From assembly GCA_023418755.1 (NCBI GenBank), contig JAEZZE010000273.1, positions 1 to 32,052 on the forward strand: DNA of 32,052 nt, written 5' to 3'. The stretch's first letter is position 1. Each line of letters opens with the position of its first letter. Positions 16,816-24,145 of the stretch are shown here, one piece after another. Both the position numbers and the translations under genes were made by a program. Under the pieces are notes generated by a model. It was not told the origin of the DNA. It did no database searches and worked only from the letters and a program-made list of their open reading frames with translations. The DNA is from Bacillota bacterium (GTDB lineage Bacteria > Bacillota > Bacilli > Paenibacillales > Paenibacillaceae).

Positions 16816-17346
16816 TCAGGCCAGCCAGAAACGGATCAGACCCGATACGCCGAAGCCGAACAGAGCCGTACCGGCGCAGATTCCGGTAATGGCGCTCTTC
16901 GCGACTTGCAGCTTGGGCGAGGCGAAGTAACCGACGACCGCCGCCGCAACGAGAAGCGCGGCCAGAACGTACAGACTGCGATCCTGGAATACGCTCTGCA
17001 AGCCGATGAAATGAACGCCTACGATGAACGCGATCCAGGGGGCGACATCGCCGGAGCGTTTCAGCCGGATCAATAGGAAGGAGCCGATGCCGGCCAAAGC
17101 GAACTCAACGTATACCCATATCAAATAAGTAGCGTAAGCGGTTTTCTCCGACAAAGCGGAAGCCGCATCCCAGTTATTCACGCTGAGATAGACGCCGAGA
17201 AGGCAGATCAGCATTGCCGCGCCGGAAGCGATGCCCAAATATTTTCTCCAACTCGCCCGGGGCCCTTCCTGCGCCCAGCCGAACCAGACGAAGCTGAACA
17301 GGCCGAAAATCGAGGCATACATGGCGTAATCTCTTATATATTCCAC
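16816..17346 (-). CDS. Small integral membrane protein of unknown function
   Basis: The protein of 176 residues has about five to six hydrophobic segments, including YASIFGLFSFVWFGW, GAAMLICLLGVYLSV, YLIWVYVEFALAGIGSFLLI, WIAFIVGVHFIGL and LYVLAALLVAAAVVGYF. I cannot assign a family. The GTG start (complement of 17344-17346) is supported by AGGAGGGG about 9 bases upstream on that strand; an ATG eight codons further in has no such site. It is transcribed opposite to the pectin operon and the TerD-like gene, so it is probably a single-gene unit. A CTATAATT-type sequence near 17390 could serve a promoter in this gap on either strand. Confidence 0.75.
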   Translation of the reverse strand: MEYIRDYAMYASIFGLFSFVWFGWAQEGPRASWRKYLGIASGAAMLICLLGVYLSVNNWDAASALSEKTAYATYLIWVYVEFALAGIGSFLLIRLKRSGDVAPWIAFIVGVHFIGLQSVFQDRSLYVLAALLVAAAVVGYFASPKLQVAKSAITGICAGTALFGFGVSGLIRFWLA

Positions 17347-17486
17347 TTCTATATTCCCCTCCTGCGCGATGTGGATAGTCGAGTCTACTATAATTGAATA
17401 AGGGAATGTTTGCCACCCGTTTCTTTCGGATAGAAGGGGCTTGGCGACAAGGATCTGCGGAAAACGGCAAACGTTCCTCCTTTATT

Positions 17487-17495
17487 TGCTATAAT
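17487..17495 (+). promoter_or_regulatory. Extended -10 promoter for the TerD-vWA gene
   Basis: TG-C-TATAAT at 17487-17495 is a perfect extended -10 element 29 bases before the start codon. No clear -35 is visible, which extended -10 promoters tolerate. AGGAGGGCGG precedes the ATG at 17524. Confidence 0.6.
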
Positions 17496-17523
17496 TAGGA
17501 GAAACGATAGGAGGGCGGATCTG

Positions 17524-18780
17524 ATGCTAGTCAAGGGGCAAAAGATCGACGTAACGAAGGGCAGAAACGTAAGCGAACTGGCCGTCTATTTCGGATGGCA
17601 ATGCGAGAACGCGCGGATCGGCATCGATGCCGCCGGATTCGTGCTATCGGAGCGGGACAAGTGCGAGCGGGACGAGCATTTCGTCTTCTACGGCAACCCT
17701 CTCGCTTTCGGCGGGGCCATCGCTCATTCCGCGACGGAAGGCAATGACCGCGAAGCGATTCGGATATCGCTGCGCGGCTTGCCGGAAGACGCCGACAAAA
17801 TCGCCATGACGGTGACCCTCTACGAAGGCGAGAAGCAAGGACATACGATGAAAGACGTGTCCGGATTATACGTAAGGCTCGTCGATGAAGCATCCGGGGA
17901 GGAAATATGCCGATTCGAATTCGGCTCCGACCTCGGTCGGGAGACGGCCGTCGTAGCCGGGGAGCTGTATCGATACCAAGGGGAATGGAAGTTCCGCGCG
18001 GTCGGGAGCGGCTTCTTCGGCGGGCTGCAGGCGCTGTGCGAGAGCTTCGGATTGGAAGTGCGGGAGGAGATCGCCGTTCCCGAGACGGCGGCCGCGGCCG
18101 AGCCTCTGGCGATGTCGTCCATCGATCTGCGCAAGAAAACGGTCGGAATGATGCTGGAAAAGAAGCAGCTGTCCGGTGTCGTCGCCAGAGTCGGACTTGT
18201 GCTTGATATAACGGGATCCATGAGGAAGCTGTACGGCAACGGCACCGTTCAGGAGGTCGTGGAACGGATGCTGGCGGTGGCGTGCCGGTTCGACGATAAC
18301 GGGGCGCTTGACGTATGGGTGTACGACCACGAATTCAGCAGATTGTCCCCGGTGACGGAGCGGGATTTCGACGGGTACGTAGAATCTCGCATCCTGGACA
18401 ATCCCGCGATTCATAAGTTCGGGAGAAACGACGAGCCGCAGGTCATGGAAGACGTGATCCGCAAATACGTGAAGGAAGAGCCGGAATCGACGCCCGTATT
18501 CGTCATCTTCATTAACGACGGAGGAGTGGTGAGACCGACGAAGAGAACGCTAGCGGAGGCTGCCGTTCATCCGATCTTCTGGCAATTCGTCGGCATCGGC
18601 GATTCCGATTTCGAAGTGCTGAGTCGGTTGGACACGTTGCCGGGAAGGGTTGTCGATAACGCGAATTTCTTTCATATCGACGATATTTCAGCCATCACGG
18701 ACGAGCAGCTGTACGATAAGCTGTTACACGAATTTCCGTCTTGGCTGCGCGAAGCGAAAACGAAAGGAATATTGGCTTAA
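17524..18780 (+). CDS. TerD domain / von Willebrand A domain fusion (TerF-like)
   Basis: A cytosolic two-domain protein of 418 residues. Residues 1 to about 185 form a TerD domain (MLVKGQKIDVTKG, GFVLSERDKCERDEHFVFYG, AMTVTLYEGEKQG), a calcium-binding fold of tellurite/stress-resistance clusters. From about 220 the chain is a vWA domain of the TerF kind: VGLVLDITGSM supplies the metal-site start (Asp228), with VFVIFINDGG and FWQFVGIGDSDF later. The linker between them is Ala-rich. The start has AGGAGGGCGG a few bases upstream. It stands alone: no terA, terB, terC or other TerD genes adjoin it, so the usual chemical-stress cluster is missing here. The function of TerF-like fusions is not well established; membrane-associated stress sensing is a family-level suggestion. 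Confidence 0.92.
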   Translation: MLVKGQKIDVTKGRNVSELAVYFGWQCENARIGIDAAGFVLSERDKCERDEHFVFYGNPLAFGGAIAHSATEGNDREAIRISLRGLPEDADKIAMTVTLYEGEKQGHTMKDVSGLYVRLVDEASGEEICRFEFGSDLGRETAVVAGELYRYQGEWKFRAVGSGFFGGLQALCESFGLEVREEIAVPETAAAAEPLAMSSIDLRKKTVGMMLEKKQLSGVVARVGLVLDITGSMRKLYGNGTVQEVVERMLAVACRFDDNGALDVWVYDHEFSRLSPVTERDFDGYVESRILDNPAIHKFGRNDEPQVMEDVIRKYVKEEPESTPVFVIFINDGGVVRPTKRTLAEAAVHPIFWQFVGIGDSDFEVLSRLDTLPGRVVDNANFFHIDDISAITDEQLYDKLLHEFPSWLREAKTKGILA

Positions 18781-18826
18781 CGGCCAGTCCGCCGGCGCCC
18801 GCGATCAGCGTCTTCCGTCCTGCCGG

Positions 18827-18861
18827 ACGACCGAATGACCGAACGCCGAACGACCGAATGA
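18827..18861. repeat. Short direct repeat downstream of the TerD-vWA gene
   Basis: ACGACCGAATGA occurs at 18827-18838 and 18850-18861, with the similar CCGAACGCCGAACG between them. The repeat spacing is 23 bases, about two helical turns. It could be a small replication-slippage tract or a tandem protein-binding site for the gene that follows. Confidence 0.45.
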
Positions 18862-18917
18862 TATCCTAGTAGCCTATAAACCGCAAAGTAACGGTATTTT
18901 TGTACAAAGTAGTATCA

Positions 18918-18963
18918 CTTGCGTTCGTCTTTCCTTGATATGCTAAGACCAGACGAAGGCAAG
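18918..18963 (+). promoter_or_regulatory. Large imperfect inverted repeat before the oxidoreductase gene
   Basis: CTTGCGTTCGTCT (18918-18930) and AGACGAAGGCAAG (18951-18963) match as inverted repeats at 12 of 13 positions around a 20-base loop. The downstream arm overlaps the first bases of the ribosome binding site AAGGGAGG (18961-18968). It may be an operator or a translation-controlling hairpin. Confidence 0.5.
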
Positions 18964-18976
18964 GGAGGCTGGTAAG

Positions 18977-20137
18977 GTGCTGAAGGTCGCGATCATCGGA
19001 GCGGGGGCGATTTCGGCGGCGCACATCGAGAGCTATTTGCGGTTTCCGGAGAGGTGCCGCATCGTTGCGATCTCCGATCTGTACGCGGATAAAGCGAGCC
19101 GGCGAATCGGGCAATACGGACTGGACGCGCGAGCGGTCGAAGATTACAGAGAGCTGCTTCTTGAAGACATCGATCTCGTCTCGATCTGCACGCCTCCTTA
19201 CACGCATGCGGCGCTTGCGATGGAATTTATGGAGGCGGGCTCGCACGTTCTCGTGGAGAAGCCGATGGCGTCTTCTCTCGAAGAGTGCGATCGGATGATC
19301 GAGGTCCAGAGGAAGACGGGAAGGCGATTATCCGTAGTCGCCCAGAATCGCTTCAAAACGCCGATGATGAAATTGAAGTCGGTGCTGGACAGCGGACTGA
19401 TGGGCAAAATCGGTCATGTTCAAGTCGATTCCTTCTGGTGGCGGGGCCATTGCTATTACGATCTCTGGTGGCGCGGCACATGGGAGAAGGAAGGCGGCGG
19501 ACCGACGCTTAACCATGCCGTTCATCATATCGACGCGCTGCTGTGGATGATGGGCAGTCCGGCGGAGGTACAGGCGTTCATGAGCAACGTCTCGCACGAT
19601 AACGCGGAGGTCGAGGACCTATCCATCGGTTTGCTTCGCTTCGGCAACGGTTCCCTTGGGCAAGTGACCAGCTCCGTCGTTCACCATGGAGAGGAGCAGC
19701 AGTTGATTTTCCAGGGGGAGACAGCGAGAGTGTCCGTTCCGTGGAAAGTGAAAGCGTCGAAGTCGACGCCCAACGGCTTCCCGGAGCCGAACAAGGAGCT
19801 GGAAGAGCGGCTGCAAGCGCTGTATGACGAGCTGCCCGAGGTCGAGCACGAAGGTCATGCCGGACAGATCGACAACGTGCTGACGGCGATCGAGACCGGA
19901 GAGCCTCTGCTGATCGACGGCGCGAGCGGCCGTCAGACGCTGGAGCTGATTACGGCGATCTACGCGTCCGCCAGCACCGGCGGGCTTGTCAAGCTTCCGC
20001 TGGACCGAAAGAACGCGTTCTATTCCAGAGCGGGCATACAGGCGAACGCGACGCGTTTCTACGAGAAGAAGACGTCGGTCGACAATTTCGCGACGGAGAC
20101 GATTACGACCGGCAGCAGCTATAATAAGGAAGAATGA
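18977..20137 (+). CDS. Gfo/Idh/MocA-family NAD(P)-dependent oxidoreductase
   Basis: A cytosolic sugar or cyclitol dehydrogenase of 386 residues. The N-terminal Rossmann fold starts LKVAIIGAGAISAAHIESY, with SICTPPYTHA and VLVEKPMA (Glu94, Lys95, Pro96), the lysine being the usual catalytic-site residue. GGGPTLNHAVHHIDALLWMMG holds the active-site histidine region. The start is GTG with AAGGGAGG 8 bases upstream. It is transcribed toward the AraC gene (convergent) and sits next to the uronate block, so it may oxidise or epimerise a uronate-related sugar, but the family is too broad to name the substrate. A C-terminal tail rich in Thr and Asn is unassigned. No terminator with a clear T run follows. 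Confidence 0.92.
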   Translation: MLKVAIIGAGAISAAHIESYLRFPERCRIVAISDLYADKASRRIGQYGLDARAVEDYRELLLEDIDLVSICTPPYTHAALAMEFMEAGSHVLVEKPMASSLEECDRMIEVQRKTGRRLSVVAQNRFKTPMMKLKSVLDSGLMGKIGHVQVDSFWWRGHCYYDLWWRGTWEKEGGGPTLNHAVHHIDALLWMMGSPAEVQAFMSNVSHDNAEVEDLSIGLLRFGNGSLGQVTSSVVHHGEEQQLIFQGETARVSVPWKVKASKSTPNGFPEPNKELEERLQALYDELPEVEHEGHAGQIDNVLTAIETGEPLLIDGASGRQTLELITAIYASASTGGLVKLPLDRKNAFYSRAGIQANATRFYEKKTSVDNFATETITTGSSYNKEE

Positions 20138-20271
20138 ATCGGCATTGCAATAATGCGACGATAACTGAACGCCCTAAGGCCGCTTAAAGCAGCGCGTCGG
20201 CCGGTCGAACTCGTAATCGCTGCGGCCGGCATCGGAACGCGGGGATAGCGCGCAACGCGACGCGATCGTCG

Positions 20272-21177
20272 TCACGAACGCGGGATGCCGGCCACGCCGG
20301 GGGGCTTCAGCGTCAGCTTCCGGTACTGGTGGGGCGTGACGCCGTAATGGGTTTTGAACAGCTTGCAGAAATAGGAGCAATTCGTCACCCCGATGGCTTC
20401 TCCGATGCGGGCAACGGTCTGATCCGTCGAGGTCAGCAGCTTGATCGCCTGCTGCAAGCGTCTTGCCGTCACGTAGTCGGAAATGCTGGACCCGGTGCAT
20501 TCCTTAAACAGGTGGGACAGATGATACGGCGACAGGTGGAGCTCGGCGGCCATCCGCTTCAGGCGCAGCGGCTCGGCGTAACGGCTCTCCAGCCAGACGA
20601 GGATGCGCTCCGCCTGGTGAACCTTGCGCGTAAGCCCGGAGCCGAGCTGGCCCGACTTCCGCTCCCAGATCGATTTGAAGGCGTGGAAAAATTCGATTAA
20701 AAACAAGGAAAATTCCTCCGGCTCGTCTTTCTTGCCGAGCGAGGAGCGTTTTTCGTCGAAGCGTTGAAGCAGCGCGTGGAGCGGATCGTCCGCCTCCAAT
20801 TGGTAAAGGCACGGATAAGGCAGCTTGCTCGTGTGGATCTGCTTAAAGAAGGCAAGCAGGCCCGGCCATTTGTCGAAATAACTTTCATAGAGCGAAGGCT
20901 CGAACTGAATGATCGAGCGAACGAAAGGGCTTTGCGGACGGATGTCCATCTGGATATGATGAAGCTGATAAGGCTGGAACACGCACAGCATTCCCGGCGC
21001 GATCTCGTAGCTTCTCTGGTCGACGACGAGGGTTCCGCTGCCCTCGTGGATAAGCAAAATCTCGATGCCTTGATGCGCGTGGAACGTGCCTTGAAATTGA
21101 TCGGAGTCGGAGCTGGTGCGCCGATAAGCGTAATAGAGCTTCAGCTCGTTCAAATGGAAGGCTTGTACATAAGTCAT
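20272..21177 (-). CDS. AraC-family transcriptional regulator with cupin sensor domain
   Basis: This one-component regulator has 301 residues. The N-terminal half is a cupin-like ligand domain (FHAHQGIEILLIHEGSGTLVV, then MLCVFQPYQLHHIQM). The C-terminal half has two helix-turn-helices, LKRMAAELHLSPYHLSHLFK and VARIGEAIGVTNCSYFCKLFK, ending HYGVTPHQYRKL, the AraC signature. The ATG complementary to 21175-21177 is chosen because the cupin pattern starts there and AAAGGAT lies about 10 bases upstream; in-frame extension upstream would cross the uxuA promoter region. It is divergent from uxuA, with a 129-base gap holding ATAAGAT direct repeats, so uxuA and uxuB are its likely targets. The effector is probably a uronate or sugar, inferred from neighbours. 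Confidence 0.92.
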   Translation of the reverse strand: MTYVQAFHLNELKLYYAYRRTSSDSDQFQGTFHAHQGIEILLIHEGSGTLVVDQRSYEIAPGMLCVFQPYQLHHIQMDIRPQSPFVRSIIQFEPSLYESYFDKWPGLLAFFKQIHTSKLPYPCLYQLEADDPLHALLQRFDEKRSSLGKKDEPEEFSLFLIEFFHAFKSIWERKSGQLGSGLTRKVHQAERILVWLESRYAEPLRLKRMAAELHLSPYHLSHLFKECTGSSISDYVTARRLQQAIKLLTSTDQTVARIGEAIGVTNCSYFCKLFKTHYGVTPHQYRKLTLKPPGVAGIPRS

Positions 21178-21231
21178 CCGAGCTCTATCCTTTCCCTTCG
21201 CGTAGCTTGCGGGGGCTGCACCCCGATGGAG

Positions 21232-21248
21232 ATAAGATACCATAAGAT
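21232..21248. promoter_or_regulatory. Direct repeat in the AraC-uxuA gap
   Basis: ATAAGAT occurs at 21232-21238 and 21242-21248, one helical turn apart. Direct half-sites on one face of DNA are the usual layout of AraC-family operators. A GGGG-GCTGCA-CCCC hairpin lies just upstream. Function inferred from position. Confidence 0.4.
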
Positions 21249-21306
21249 GGGCTATTTTCGTAGATTCGTTTCCTATATGAGCTAATTCGAGAGGAGAGAC
21301 CGGGCG

Positions 21307-22395
21307 GTGAAAATGGTGTTCAGATGGTACGGGGAAGGCAACGATACGGTTACGCTGAAGCAGATCAAGCAGATTCCCGGCGTGGAGGGCATCGTATGGA
21401 TGCTTCACGACGTGCCGGCGGGCGAGGAATGGCCGATGGACAAAATCATGGCCTACAAGAAATGGTCGGAGGAGTCCGGCCTGCATCTGGAGGTCGTCGA
21501 GAGCGTCAACGTTCACGAGGACATCAAGCTGGGGCTGCCATCGCGCGACCGTTATATCGAAAACTACAAGAAAACGATCGCGAACCTGGCCTCCGTGGGC
21601 GTAAAGACGATCTGCTACAACTTCATGCCGGTATTCGACTGGGCGCGGACGGATTTGTACAAGGAGATGGAAGACGGCTCAACCGCTTTATTTTTCGAAA
21701 AAGCCAAAATCCAGAATCTCGATCCGATGGAGCTCGTCCGTAAAATCGCAGACAACCCCGACTTTACGATGCCGGGTTGGGAGCCGGAAAGACTCGGCAG
21801 GCTGAGCGAATTGTTCGAGGCCTACCGGGGCGTGACCGAGGACGATTTGCGGAACAATCTGCGCTACTTCCTGGAGCAAGTCGTTCCCGTCGCCGAGCAG
21901 TACGATATTAAAATGGGCATCCATCCCGACGATCCGCCGTTTTCGATTTTCGGCTTGCCCCGCATCGTCAAAAACAGGGACGATATTCGCCGCATCCTGG
22001 ACATGGCGGACAGTCCGTCGAACGGAGTTACCTTGTGCAGCGGATCGCTGGGCGCGAATCCCGACAACGATATCGTCGCGATGGTCAAGGAATTTGCCGA
22101 TCGCATTCCGTTCGCCCACATTCGCAACGTGAAGGTATACGACAACGGCGACTTTATCGAAACTTCCCATCGCACCCGCGACGGATCGGTCGATATCGCG
22201 GGCATTGTGCGGGCGTACGCCGAAACCGGCTTTGCCGGTTACGCAAGACCGGATCACGGACGGCACATTTGGGACGAGAAATGCAGGCCCGGCTACGGCT
22301 TGTACGACAGAGCGCTCGGCATCATGTATTTGTGGGGAGTCTGGGATTCGGTCGCGCGCGAGAAAAAGGCAAGCTTGGAGGGAAGCGGCCGATGA
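21307..22395 (+). CDS. uxuA: Mannonate dehydratase
   Basis: UxuA removes water from D-mannonate to give 2-keto-3-deoxy-D-gluconate in the cytosol, the entry to the KDG pathway. The 362-residue protein starts KMVFRWYGEGNDTVTLKQI and carries the family blocks GIVWMLHDVPAGEEW, ICYNFMPVFDWARTDL, MGIHPDDPP (a metal-site region), CSGSLGANPDND and ARPDHGRHIW. The GTG at 21307 fits GAGAGGAGAG, which ends 8 bases upstream; ATG at 21313 is possible. Its stop overlaps the ATG of the SDR gene (ATGA), so the two enzymes are co-translated. The divergent AraC gene probably regulates it. Assignment is strong across the full length. Confidence 0.96.
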   Translation: MKMVFRWYGEGNDTVTLKQIKQIPGVEGIVWMLHDVPAGEEWPMDKIMAYKKWSEESGLHLEVVESVNVHEDIKLGLPSRDRYIENYKKTIANLASVGVKTICYNFMPVFDWARTDLYKEMEDGSTALFFEKAKIQNLDPMELVRKIADNPDFTMPGWEPERLGRLSELFEAYRGVTEDDLRNNLRYFLEQVVPVAEQYDIKMGIHPDDPPFSIFGLPRIVKNRDDIRRILDMADSPSNGVTLCSGSLGANPDNDIVAMVKEFADRIPFAHIRNVKVYDNGDFIETSHRTRDGSVDIAGIVRAYAETGFAGYARPDHGRHIWDEKCRPGYGLYDRALGIMYLWGVWDSVAREKKASLEGSGR

Positions 22396-23240
22396 CGTTC
22401 CATTATGGAGGCTTAAAAGGAAAAGTCGCCGTCGTCACCGGAGGAAGCGGCGTGTTGTGCTCGGAGATGGCGAAGGAGCTGGCGAAATTCGGAGTCAAGG
22501 TGGCCGTTCTTAACCGGAACGCGGAGAAGGGTCAAGCCGTGGCCGATGCCATCAACGCTTCCGGCGGCGAGGCGATCTCCGTCGCCTGCAACGTGCTTGA
22601 CTCCGACAGCGTGGCGAAGGCGGAACAAATCGTGACGGACGCGCTCGGGGGCTGCGACATTCTGATCAACGGCGCGGGCGGCAACCATCCCGACGGGGTG
22701 ACGAGCAAGGAAATTTTCCGGGCGGAGGATCTAAACCGGCCGGACGTCAAAACGTTTTTCGATCTGACGGTGGACGGGTTTTCCTCGGTGATGGATTTGA
22801 ACTTCCTCGGAACGCTGATCCCGACGCAAATCTTCGCGAAGCGGATGATCGGCAAGAAAGGCGCGGTCGTGATCAATATCTCCTCCATGAGCGCGCCAAG
22901 CCCGATGACGAAGGTGCCGGCTTACAGCGCGGCCAAGGCGGCGATCGACAACTTCACGCAGTGGCTCGCCGTGCACATGGCCGAAGCGGGCATTCGGGTG
23001 AACGCGATCGCGCCGGGCTTTTTCCTGACCGAGCAAAATCGCCGTCTGCTCACGAACGAAGACGGGACGCTGACGGAACGCTCCCATAAAATCATTGCCC
23101 ATACGCCGATGAGAAGGTTCGGGGAACCGAAGGACTTGCTGGGGACGTTGCTGTGGCTTGTAGACGACTCCGCCGCCGGCTTCGTGACGGGCGTCACCGT
23201 GCCTGTCGACGGCGGTTTCATGGCTTATTCGGGGGTTTGA
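22392..23240 (+). CDS. uxuB: D-mannonate oxidoreductase, short-chain dehydrogenase type
   Basis: A cytosolic SDR enzyme of 282 residues. It probably reduces D-fructuronate to D-mannonate with NAD(P)H, the step before UxuA. The nucleotide-binding motif TGGSGVL (residues 16-22) and the catalytic pair Tyr178 and Lys182 in YSAAK are present, with the active-site Ser in NISSMS. The central insertion around GGNHPDGVTSKE and the C-terminal PMRRFGEPKDLLGTLLWLVDD match the Bacillus YjmF/UxuB group, a different family from Enterobacterial UxuB. The ATG overlaps the uxuA stop and has GGAGGG upstream. A KduD-like role, reducing 2,5-diketo-3-deoxygluconate, is the main alternative. A strong terminator follows at 23272. 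Confidence 0.85.
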   Translation: MTFHYGGLKGKVAVVTGGSGVLCSEMAKELAKFGVKVAVLNRNAEKGQAVADAINASGGEAISVACNVLDSDSVAKAEQIVTDALGGCDILINGAGGNHPDGVTSKEIFRAEDLNRPDVKTFFDLTVDGFSSVMDLNFLGTLIPTQIFAKRMIGKKGAVVINISSMSAPSPMTKVPAYSAAKAAIDNFTQWLAVHMAEAGIRVNAIAPGFFLTEQNRRLLTNEDGTLTERSHKIIAHTPMRRFGEPKDLLGTLLWLVDDSAAGFVTGVTVPVDGGFMAYSGV

Positions 23241-23271
23241 GGTTTCGGAACGGGGTCATCGTTTGAATAGG

Positions 23272-23303
23272 GCGGCATCGGGGCTCCTCCGGTGCCGCTT
23301 TTT
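23272..23303 (+). terminator. Intrinsic terminator of the uxuA-uxuB unit
   Basis: GCGGCATCGG (23272-23281) pairs with CCGGTGCCGC (23289-23298), with one G-U pair and a 7-base loop, followed by five T residues. A second stem GTTCGGC/GCCGAAC (23307-23338) follows without T residues. Confidence 0.8.
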
Positions 23304-23361
23304 CGCGTTCGGCTCCGGGTTCGGTTTCCGGGCCGAACGGCCCGTCGGGGAGACGGCCAAA

Positions 23362-23391
23362 TTGACGAGGGAAAGTCCGTTCTGCTATACT
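23362..23391 (+). promoter_or_regulatory. Sigma-A promoter of the gntR-kdgK-kdgA operon
   Basis: TTGACG (23362-23367) and TATACT (23386-23391) are separated by 18 bases, with an extended -10 TG at 23383-23384. It directly precedes the paired palindromes, so transcription should begin inside or just before them. This is the best promoter in the window. Confidence 0.82.
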
Positions 23392-23403
23392 CGGCCTATC
23401 GGT

Positions 23404-23429
23404 AAAATTATCGATAATTTTATCGATAA
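23404..23429. promoter_or_regulatory. Paired operator palindromes, probable GntR autoregulatory site
   Basis: TTATCGATAA is present twice, at 23408-23417 and 23420-23429, 12 bases apart. The first copy is the centre of an 18-bp perfect palindrome AAAATTATCGATAATTTT (23404-23421). The position just after the -10 element is suited to repression of the operon by its own GntR product. Confidence 0.7.
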
Positions 23430-23452
23430 CCTAATTAAAAGAGGGATGCGCC

Positions 23453-24145
23453 ATTTCGTTTCGATTGGACGAACGGGGAAATTCGCTTAGCGAGCAAGTG
23501 TACTTGGGCTTGCGGGAGTCGATTGTCAGAGGCGAGCTCAATCCGGGCGTTCGGCTGCTCGTGCTCGAGATCGCAAGCGCTCTCGGCATCAGCCAGGCTC
23601 CGGTCAGGGAAGCGATGGAGCGGCTGAAGCAGGAAGGTTTGCTCGTAGGCAAAGCGAACAAAGGCTCGATCGTCGCGGAGATCAAGCAGGAGGAGATCGA
23701 AGAGCTGTACGCTCTGCGAGAGCTGATCGAATGGGATGCCGTGAGCAGATCGATTCCGCATCTGGAGCCGGAGGACTTTCAGCGGTTGTCCGCATTTTAC
23801 GAGGATATGCTCGAAGCGGCCCGCGCAGACGATCTGTTCCGGTTCATCGATCTGGATATGGCCTTCCACGGCTACTTCTTCGAGAAGTCGGGCAATCGGA
23901 CGATACTCCACATTTGGCTGCAGATCGCGGTTAAGCTGAAGAGGTTTCTGGCGATCACGAACAAGCTGTATTTTCCCGATCTGGCGTCGATCGCCGTCGG
24001 CCACGCGCCGCTGATCGAGGCGCTGAAAACCGGGAATGAAGACGAGATCAAGCGGCTGTACCTTCTTCATATGAAAGAAGTGTGGTGGAGGATGGGACGC
24101 GGCAAGCAAAGCGAGCAGGAACGTCTGGGGAGGCAGGAGAGATGA
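23453..24145 (+). CDS. GntR-family regulator with FCD domain (probable KDG/uronate regulator)
   Basis: This DNA-binding repressor has an N-terminal winged helix (LSEQVYLGLRESIVRGEL and ALGISQAPVREAMERLKQEGL) and a C-terminal all-helical FCD ligand domain. The metal or ligand residues of FCD are visible: Asp and His in DLDMAFHGYFF, a second His in GHAPLIEAL, a third in LLHMKEV. The start is unusual. GAGGG (23441-23445) is 7 bases before an ATT codon at 23453, whereas the nearest standard in-frame start, TTG at 23465, is 19 bases from it; the adjoining ATG at 23446 is out of frame. I use ATT with reserve; TTG gives 226 residues. The stop overlaps the kdgK start (ATGA). Probably it represses its own operon until a uronate intermediate binds. 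Confidence 0.85.
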   Translation: MSFRLDERGNSLSEQVYLGLRESIVRGELNPGVRLLVLEIASALGISQAPVREAMERLKQEGLLVGKANKGSIVAEIKQEEIEELYALRELIEWDAVSRSIPHLEPEDFQRLSAFYEDMLEAARADDLFRFIDLDMAFHGYFFEKSGNRTILHIWLQIAVKLKRFLAITNKLYFPDLASIAVGHAPLIEALKTGNEDEIKRLYLLHMKEVWWRMGRGKQSEQERLGRQER

